Shown in pieces: positions 58,691 to 64,000 of a stretch of DNA of 64,000 nt. The notes beneath the pieces were generated by a model that saw only the letters and a program-made list of their open reading frames with translations, was not told where the DNA came from and did not search any database. Positions within the stretch are counted from its first letter, which is position 1, and the number at the start of each line of letters is the position of its first letter. Source of the stretch: Desulfosudis oleivorans (lineage in GTDB: Bacteria; Desulfobacterota; Desulfobacteria; Desulfobacterales; SURF-7); contig DYJC01000014.1 of assembly GCA_020723305.1 (NCBI GenBank), positions 85,936 through 149,935 of the forward strand, given 5' to 3'. The translations under genes were made by a program, and so were the position numbers.

Positions 58691-60829
58691 ATGTGGATGA
58701 AAATCAAATCAGCAACCGGCCCCTTTTATCCTATCCTGACCTGTTTCCTTTTAATTCTGATCTCTTTATCCTTAAGCAGGATCGGATTGCTGTTTGTAAA
58801 ACCACATAGAATCTCTACTTTGCAGGATATTGTCCAAATACTGATGAATGGAGTACGGATTGATATAGTTACTGCGGCCTATGGTGTGGCGATCCCAACG
58901 ATATTGGCCCCATTTTTTGAAGGATACTTGTATACAAAAAAAATCTGGAAACGATTTCTTTCCATATGGTTTTGCTTCTTGTTTTCTTTTCTTATGCTTA
59001 TGGAAACCGTGACACCGACTTTCATCACGGAGTATGATGTCAGACCCAACAGACTTTTTATAGAATATCTGATCTATCCCAAAGAGATCCTGACTATGCT
59101 CTGGAACGGGTACCTGTTCCAGAGTCTCTTCGTGATCGTCCTGACAACTGTTGCAGGATATTCCGGCTTTTCTTTTGTAAAAAAAATGACCGAACAACCA
59201 TTCAAATGGCATCCAGTTAAAAAATTTGCCGCTCTTCCCCTGCTTCTGGTTCTGATTTTTGCCGGCTCCCGTTCTTCATTGGGCCACAGAGGTATCAATC
59301 CGAGCAATGTGGCGTTTTCAACAGATGCACTTGTAAACGATTTGACACTGAATTCTTCCTATTCATTATTATATGCAGTCTACCGGATGAAGGATGAGGC
59401 CGATGCTTCCGCAATGTACGGAAAAATGGATCCTCAAAAGATGATCGAAATTGTCCGAAACACAACCGGATATAAAAACAGCGCCTTTGTCTGCAAAGAT
59501 ATTCCATCCTTGCGATATCTCCCGGCAACCGAAAACTCAGGAAAAAAATATAATCTTGTGATCATTCTGGAAGAAAGCCTGGGGTCGGAGTTTGTGGAAT
59601 CTCTCGGTGGTCTGCCCCTTACACCCAATCTGGAAAAATTATCAAAAGAAGGGATGTGGTTCAATCGGCTGTATGCAACCGGAACCCGGTCTGTAACAGG
59701 TATTGAAGCATTGATCACCGGTTTCCTTCCAACTCCGGGAAGAAGTGTTGTCAAGCTGGGAAAATCTCAGAATAACTTTTTTACAATCGCCTCGCTTTTA
59801 TCATCAAGGGGTTATCATACCCAGTTTATCTACGGCGGGGAAAGCAACTTTGATAACATGAAAGGTTTTTTTCTTGGTAATGGATTCCAGCAGGTAATTG
59901 ATCAGAAAGACTATGACCATCCGGATTTTGAAAGTACATGGGGGGTTTCAGACGGAGATCTTTTCAACAAGGCCCATAACCTGTTCAGCCGGCAAAAGGA
60001 TTCACCATTCTTCAGCCTTGTTTTTACCTCCTCCAACCATGCCCCCTTTGAATTTCCGGACAACGCCATTGAATTGTATGAGACACCGAAAAATACAGTT
60101 CACAATGCGGTCAAATATGCGGACAAAGCTCTTTCTGATTTTTTCACAAAAGCCAAAAAATCAAACTATTGGGATAACACAATATTTCTTGTGGTGGCGG
60201 ATCATAATTCAAGGGTATATGGCAATAAACTGGTTCCGGTGGAAAGATTCAGAATCCCGGGGTTGATCATTGGCCCTGGAGTCAAGCCAATGGTATATGA
60301 TGAAATTGCCAGCCAGATCGATCTGCCCACTACCTTGTTGTCCCTGATGGGGATTTCAGGATACGTTCCCATGCTGGGAAGGGATTTGACGCAGAAACCC
60401 AAAGATCTACCCGGAAGGGCTATCCTTCAATTTTATAAATATCAAGCCTATCTGAGCGGCAATCAGATGATTATTCTTCAACCTGAAAATAAAATAGAAC
60501 AATTTGAATACAAACAGGCAACCCTGTTCCCGGTTAAAACTGACATAACGCTTGCAGATACAGCTCTTGCACACGCGCTTTGGGCTTCATACACCTATCA
60601 GAAACAACTCTATCGATTAGCTGCACCGGAACTATTGTCTTTTTCGAATAATACGCCAATTTCAACACTATCGAAAAGCGTCGCACCGACGAAAGCCGGT
60701 GTCCAGAACAGGTCGGAAATACTGGATAACAATACGCTTCACTGCGTGTCCGGCTTTCACCGGAATGGCAATAATGTACTTTTGAAATTCGCTCTACTAA
60801 AAAAAATTTTATCGGGAGATCTTCAATAA
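58691..60829 (+). CDS. LtaS-like sulfatase/phosphotransferase with repeat-derived C-terminus
   Basis: 712 residues in the alkaline phosphatase superfamily, LTA-synthase group. Residues ~1-200 hold about five membrane spans. The catalytic domain has VIILEESLGSEFV, TGTRSVTGIEA (the Thr nucleophile region), FIYGGESNFDNM, SDGDLF and VVADHNSRVYG for metal binding. Such enzymes transfer phosphoglycerol or phosphoethanolamine to glycans. The last ~60 residues are encoded by a copy of the 122-bp repeat family and have no homology to the domain. The methyltransferase-like gene starts directly at the next base. Confidence 0.9.
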   Translation: MWMKIKSATGPFYPILTCFLLILISLSLSRIGLLFVKPHRISTLQDIVQILMNGVRIDIVTAAYGVAIPTILAPFFEGYLYTKKIWKRFLSIWFCFLFSFLMLMETVTPTFITEYDVRPNRLFIEYLIYPKEILTMLWNGYLFQSLFVIVLTTVAGYSGFSFVKKMTEQPFKWHPVKKFAALPLLLVLIFAGSRSSLGHRGINPSNVAFSTDALVNDLTLNSSYSLLYAVYRMKDEADASAMYGKMDPQKMIEIVRNTTGYKNSAFVCKDIPSLRYLPATENSGKKYNLVIILEESLGSEFVESLGGLPLTPNLEKLSKEGMWFNRLYATGTRSVTGIEALITGFLPTPGRSVVKLGKSQNNFFTIASLLSSRGYHTQFIYGGESNFDNMKGFFLGNGFQQVIDQKDYDHPDFESTWGVSDGDLFNKAHNLFSRQKDSPFFSLVFTSSNHAPFEFPDNAIELYETPKNTVHNAVKYADKALSDFFTKAKKSNYWDNTIFLVVADHNSRVYGNKLVPVERFRIPGLIIGPGVKPMVYDEIASQIDLPTTLLSLMGISGYVPMLGRDLTQKPKDLPGRAILQFYKYQAYLSGNQMIILQPENKIEQFEYKQATLFPVKTDITLADTALAHALWASYTYQKQLYRLAAPELLSFSNNTPISTLSKSVAPTKAGVQNRSEILDNNTLHCVSGFHRNGNNVLLKFALLKKILSGDLQ
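60653..60794. repeat. Diverged copy of the 122-bp palindromic element inside the LtaS-like gene
   Basis: Begins ACGCCAATTTCAA and ends TTGAAATTCGCTC, matching the inverted ends of copies A and B with a few changes, and contains GAAAGCCGG / CCGGCTTTC as internal palindrome. It is about 20 bases longer in the middle. It is read in frame and forms residues ~655-701 of the LtaS-like protein. Confidence 0.8.
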
Positions 60830-61570
60830 ATGACTCTATATAGGCATCAAGTAAAAATTGGAAACTGGTTATTCAGATGGCGGAGTTATCTGCCCCTGCT
60901 TTTTCTGGTTGTACTGCTCCCTGGTTTTTCGGAATTTTCCTATATCAAGCAATCTCATCAATATGACTATCTATGGGAAATACTCTGCCTTTTAGTCTCC
61001 CTTTTTGGTTTTTTTATCCGTTGCTATACAATCGGTTTTGTCCCGGAAGGAACATCCGGAAGGAATGAAAAAGATCAAAAAGCTGATTCGCTGAATATGG
61101 TCGGTATCTATTCCCTGATGCGCAATCCCCTTTATTTTGGAAATTTCTTCATGTACCTGGGAGTGACAATGTTTGTCCGTTTGTGGTGGGTATGCCTGAT
61201 ATATGGACTGCTGTTTATACTCTATTATGAAAGAATCATTCTGTCTGAGGAAGCATTTCTGAAAACCAAATATGGAGAAAAATTTGATGAATACGCAGAT
61301 CGAACCTCTGTCTTCTTGCCCAGGTTTAAAGGCTGGTTGCCTCAAAACCTGCCTTTTTCTTTTCGAAATGTTTTAAAACGGGAGTATCCCGGCTTTTTTG
61401 GATTGATTGCATCCTTTACAATCATGGAAATTATCGGTGACTATATAATTTATAACAGAATAATCATCGATTCTGCATGGCTTGTTTTTTTCCTTATTGG
61501 ATTACTGGTATATATCACACTCAGAACACTGAAGAAAAAAACAAAATTGCTTCATGTGAAAGGAAGATAG
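60830..61570 (+). CDS. Isoprenylcysteine carboxyl methyltransferase-like membrane protein
   Basis: 246 residues with about six hydrophobic spans. The ICMT/PEMT family motif is IYSLMRNPLYFGNFFMYLGV followed by YYERIILSEEAFLKTKYGEKFDEYADRT (read as RNPLYFGNF and EEAFLKTKYGEKFDEY). These proteins methylate lipids or prenyl groups; bacterial members often modify unknown substrates. It starts at the base after the LtaS-like stop, so the two are coupled and may act on the same envelope lipid or glycan. It abuts the convergent M23 gene. Confidence 0.85.
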   Translation: MTLYRHQVKIGNWLFRWRSYLPLLFLVVLLPGFSEFSYIKQSHQYDYLWEILCLLVSLFGFFIRCYTIGFVPEGTSGRNEKDQKADSLNMVGIYSLMRNPLYFGNFFMYLGVTMFVRLWWVCLIYGLLFILYYERIILSEEAFLKTKYGEKFDEYADRTSVFLPRFKGWLPQNLPFSFRNVLKREYPGFFGLIASFTIMEIIGDYIIYNRIIIDSAWLVFFLIGLLVYITLRTLKKKTKLLHVKGR

Positions 61571-62953
61571 TTACCCATTATCCTTAATTTTTGAGATGAT
61601 ATTGTTTTCAATCCAGGAGGCATCCCACCATTCAATAGGATTTACAAATACATTATTTACAAACATGGCAAAATGAAGGTGATCACCGGCGGCAAGCCCG
61701 GTTTCCCCGGTATTGCCTATGACTTCTCCTTTTTCAACGATTTTACCCATCTCGACACTTGCCTGGCTTAAATGTGAATAGGATGAAAAGATACCGAAAC
61801 CATGATCAATCACAACCGTCTTGCCATATATACCCACATTTTCGATATAAACCACTTTGCCCTTGTTGGCTGCAGGAACCTCGGACTGTGACAGGGAAGC
61901 AAGATCGACTCCCAGATGTACTTGGCGGTCAATGGTCTGTCCATTGTATTTATATATACGATGATCCGCAAAACCAGCACGGGGTGCGGAATTCGGCAGC
62001 CGTAAAAAGGTCCCTTCCCAATACATGGTCTTGTCGCTGTTTTTGCTCAGCTCTAAGATAGCAGTAGTGTTTTGCTTTCTTAGCTCCCTGTTGATTTTTA
62101 AATATTTGTCGACTATAGTCAGATGAGATGGCTTGAATTCTTCCGGCAGTTCAAACCCGGCAATCTTGGAATTCAAAAAATCATCGGATATTGCAAGTTC
62201 ATCTTCCTTGAACTTTTTCTTGCGGATATAGTGCGGGAACCCAGATTTTGCCTTGTTCCCAGCCCGATCAACTGCAAGGATATACATTTCGGTATCCACT
62301 CCCTTTTGATATTCCAAGGCAAAAAAACAAAGGTAAATATTTTTGTCACGGAAATAACCTGCATAGCCCGGAAAAAAGATATCGCCTGCCATTACTCCAC
62401 TTTCTGCAAGATCTTCATTGATTTGATATATGGCCAGACCGCAGCCACCCTGGTTGACGTTATGCGCTTTTGTCAGAACATTTATTTCCGGTTGCTTTGT
62501 ATCGATCCAGAGGTCCTGTTCGAATTTTACCAAATTGCCGTTCCAGAAATTTCGCCATGAATAATCCCGTGCTATAATCTGTAACAAAACCTTCCCATCA
62601 GATATTTTGAGCTTTCGAGGCTCTATCTTGATAGTTACCGGATCGTTTTTAACCGTGCCACCCATGATAAAATTGTCTGCAGGATAATCCTTCTCCAATA
62701 AAAGGTTCTCAAGGCTATCTCTTATGACAGCTATCCGAATTTTGCGAAGTCCACTACCCTCATCTGCTATATTCAGCTTTAATTCATACATCAGGCCAAC
62801 GGCAGGGGAAGGGAACTGACAAGATATGATTGGCGCCGTACCTTCAAATCGGATCACCAGAACAACGATCATCGGGATAATAATGATAATTGCCAGGATC
62901 AGTATAAGTTTTGCCCCGCCCTTGGCATTTTTTAAAATACTTCCCTCTTTCAA
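61571..62953 (-). CDS. M23-family metallopeptidase (membrane-anchored)
   Basis: About 460 residues: N-terminal TM (LILILAIIIIIPMIVVLVI), a long extracytoplasmic region (~40-320) of Ig-like beta character, and a C-terminal LytM/M23 domain with HLGVDLASLSQSEVPAA, GIFSSYSHLSQ and GDHLHFAMFVNN. The zinc ligands His, Asp and the HLH pair are intact, so it should cleave peptidoglycan cross-bridges. The TTG at 62953 is preferred because AGGAGG lies nine bases upstream; an ATG at 62989 also exists. It follows dedA by 44 bases. Confidence 0.92.
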   Translation of the reverse strand: MKEGSILKNAKGGAKLILILAIIIIIPMIVVLVIRFEGTAPIISCQFPSPAVGLMYELKLNIADEGSGLRKIRIAVIRDSLENLLLEKDYPADNFIMGGTVKNDPVTIKIEPRKLKISDGKVLLQIIARDYSWRNFWNGNLVKFEQDLWIDTKQPEINVLTKAHNVNQGGCGLAIYQINEDLAESGVMAGDIFFPGYAGYFRDKNIYLCFFALEYQKGVDTEMYILAVDRAGNKAKSGFPHYIRKKKFKEDELAISDDFLNSKIAGFELPEEFKPSHLTIVDKYLKINRELRKQNTTAILELSKNSDKTMYWEGTFLRLPNSAPRAGFADHRIYKYNGQTIDRQVHLGVDLASLSQSEVPAANKGKVVYIENVGIYGKTVVIDHGFGIFSSYSHLSQASVEMGKIVEKGEVIGNTGETGLAAGDHLHFAMFVNNVFVNPIEWWDASWIENNIISKIKDNG

Positions 62954-62997
62954 TATGAATTTCCTCCTGTGATTATGGATGCGTATCATGATTGGAG

Positions 62998-63654
62998 TTA
63001 TAAAATTGGATCCGCCTGTCCCCTGCGATATTTGCTGCGTATAAATTCAATGATAATGGGTAATACGGAGATAAAAATAATCCCTAGAATTACGAATTCA
63101 AAATTTTTTTTAACAAAGGGGATATTACCAAAAAAATAACCGCCAAAAATGAACAAGACTGTCCAGAGAAATCCGCCAAAAATATTATAGCTGATAAAAC
63201 GAGGATAATTCATTGCGCCAACACCCGCAACAAATGGGGCAAAAGTCCGTACAATTGGAACAAACCGCGCGATGACGATGGTTTTTCCGCCATGTTTTTC
63301 ATAAAATTTTTGTGTGTGGATCAGATGCTTTTTCTTCAGAAAACGATAATCCTTCTCAAACACCTTGGGACCAAAAAAATTACCGGCCCAGTAGTTGACA
63401 GTGTCACCGAGCACAGCCGCTACAAACAGAAGCCAGAAGCATACATAAACATTGAGTGACCCTAATGCTGCAAAAGTGCCTACAGCAAACAAAAGCGAAT
63501 CTCCGGGCAAAAATGGGGTTACGACAAACCCGGTTTCCATAAATACCACAGCAAACAGGATCACATACGTAAAAGTACCGTGACTTTGAATGATTTCGTT
63601 TAAATGCCGATCAATGTGCAGAAAAAATTCGATAAATAGCTGAATGAACTCCAT
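62998..63654 (-). CDS. DedA/Tvp38-family membrane protein
   Basis: 218 residues with several membrane spans. DedA hallmarks: FMETGFVVTPFLPGDSLLFAVGTFA, YWAGNFFGPKVF, FYEKHGGKTIVIARFVPIVRTFAPFVAGVGAM and YNIFGGFLWTVLFIFGGYFFGN. The FAPFVAGVGAM-like re-entrant segment and the R residues of the family are intact. DedA proteins scramble undecaprenyl phosphate or phospholipids. The start at 63654 follows GGAG; the longer frame (63711) lacks support. It is upstream of the M23 gene on the same strand. Confidence 0.95.
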   Translation of the reverse strand: MEFIQLFIEFFLHIDRHLNEIIQSHGTFTYVILFAVVFMETGFVVTPFLPGDSLLFAVGTFAALGSLNVYVCFWLLFVAAVLGDTVNYWAGNFFGPKVFEKDYRFLKKKHLIHTQKFYEKHGGKTIVIARFVPIVRTFAPFVAGVGAMNYPRFISYNIFGGFLWTVLFIFGGYFFGNIPFVKKNFEFVILGIIFISVLPIIIEFIRSKYRRGQADPIL

Positions 63655-63920
63655 AGCTGTTTGCACTCCTCCATATTTTAAAATTAAACATTCGTGACCT
63701 GATACAATCACTCGTACTTATGAAATACCTTACTTACATCTTTCCCTATAGATGGAAATAATAGCCTTAAGCCTATAGCATTGGGGACTTAGGGGATATT
63801 TTGCAAGGCAAATTACATTTCAAATTAGTTTGAATAGGAGGGTCATGTCAAGCAAGGAATTTTTTACAGTGTAAATTTTATTAAATAATGTAACAGCATA
63901 AAAACACATTGCACAAAAGC

Positions 63921-63956
63921 AAAAAGCCCCCAATCCGTAGGGGATACAGGGGCTTT
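63921..63956 (-). terminator. Rho-independent terminator of the rRNA operon
   Basis: On the minus strand AAAGCCCC pairs with GGGGCTTT across an 18-base loop, followed by TTTTTGCTTTT. It lies just after the 5S rRNA 3' end, as expected for the end of an rrn operon. Confidence 0.8.
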
Positions 63957-63967
63957 ATAAAAAAGAT

Positions 63968-64000
63968 TTTCGGCAGCGTCCTACTCTCCCACACAGCTTC
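63968..64000 (-). rRNA. rrf: 5S ribosomal RNA, 3' end only
   Basis: The minus strand reads GAAGCTGTGTGGGAGAGTAG then GACGCTGCCG, the conserved 3' end of 5S rRNA. The rest of the gene lies beyond the right edge. Terminator follows at 63921-63956. The region 63655-63920 between dedA and the terminator shows no gene. Confidence 0.9.

Overview
The window looks like a chromosomal segment of a strictly anaerobic, probably sulfate-reducing member of the Desulfobacterota (Desulfobacterales-like). Evidence: an Rnf operon led by a periplasmic multiheme cytochrome c; the siroheme-dependent heme pathway genes ahbC and ahbD flanking hemB; several sigma-54 and PAS-type signalling proteins; and many dispersed palindromic repeats. 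Base composition is moderate. No taxonomic marker is complete: only the 3' end of a 5S rRNA reaches the right edge.

Layout. 0-17.8 kb is mostly housekeeping: a YcaO-TPR protein cut by the left edge, a ParA ATPase with a dynamin-like GTPase, a 48-residue Cys-rich protein, YqgE/AlgH, glycerate 2-kinase, mannose-1-phosphate guanylyltransferase, CysQ, a DUF4388 response regulator, a PilZ protein, a NUDIX hydrolase, a DEAD-box helicase, UvrA, a metallo-beta-lactamase-fold protein and an enoyl-CoA hydratase/isomerase. 18.0-21.4 kb carries a ten-unit 8-bp tandem repeat, an exported rhodanese and a hybrid sensor kinase.

21.4-30.3 kb is accessory. It holds four type II toxin-antitoxin modules (AbrB/PIN, Phd/PIN, Phd/ParE and BrnT/BrnA), a GNAT acetyltransferase, a TIR/deoxyribosyltransferase-like protein and an unrecognised alpha-helical protein. 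Most minus-strand genes from 23.3 to 27.3 kb are single-gene or gene-pair units, and several are followed directly by an integron attC-like site (best one 26601-26657). I read this as a cassette array without an integrase in the window. It is bordered by a gene graveyard (27.4-28.6 kb) with an NtrC-type fragment, a duplicated cyclic-nucleotide-binding fragment, two copies of a long repeat and an orphan antitoxin-like gene. Then follow a glutamine amidotransferase/CNB pair and a 28-residue membrane protein.

30.4-44.0 kb: a beta-propeller lipoprotein, DAHP synthase, a CNB-DUF4388 protein, a membrane-anchored aspartyl protease with a PDZ domain, then a heptaheme cytochrome plus rnfC-D-G-E-A-B. 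RnfB is fused to a complete GltD/NfnB-like FAD/NAD(P) oxidoreductase. This is the most interesting protein in the window, because it may add a second pyridine-nucleotide site to the ferredoxin side of Rnf.

44.1-48.4 kb is a minus-strand ahbC-hemB-ahbD operon with an acyl-CoA-dehydrogenase-like gene. 48.4-63.7 kb contains a ClpX-like ATPase that keeps an IGF loop, a GH13_18 sugar phosphorylase, an NtrC-type two-component pair, a Tll0287-like heme-binding membrane protein with a lone HisKA domain, an OmpR-type two-component pair, an LtaS-like phosphotransferase whose C-terminus is encoded by a dispersed repeat, an isoprenylcysteine-methyltransferase-like protein, an M23 peptidase and a DedA protein.

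A 122-bp palindromic element with perfect 15-bp inverted ends occurs at 1384-1505 and 32833-32954, with a diverged copy inside the LtaS-like gene and a remnant at 28.56 kb.
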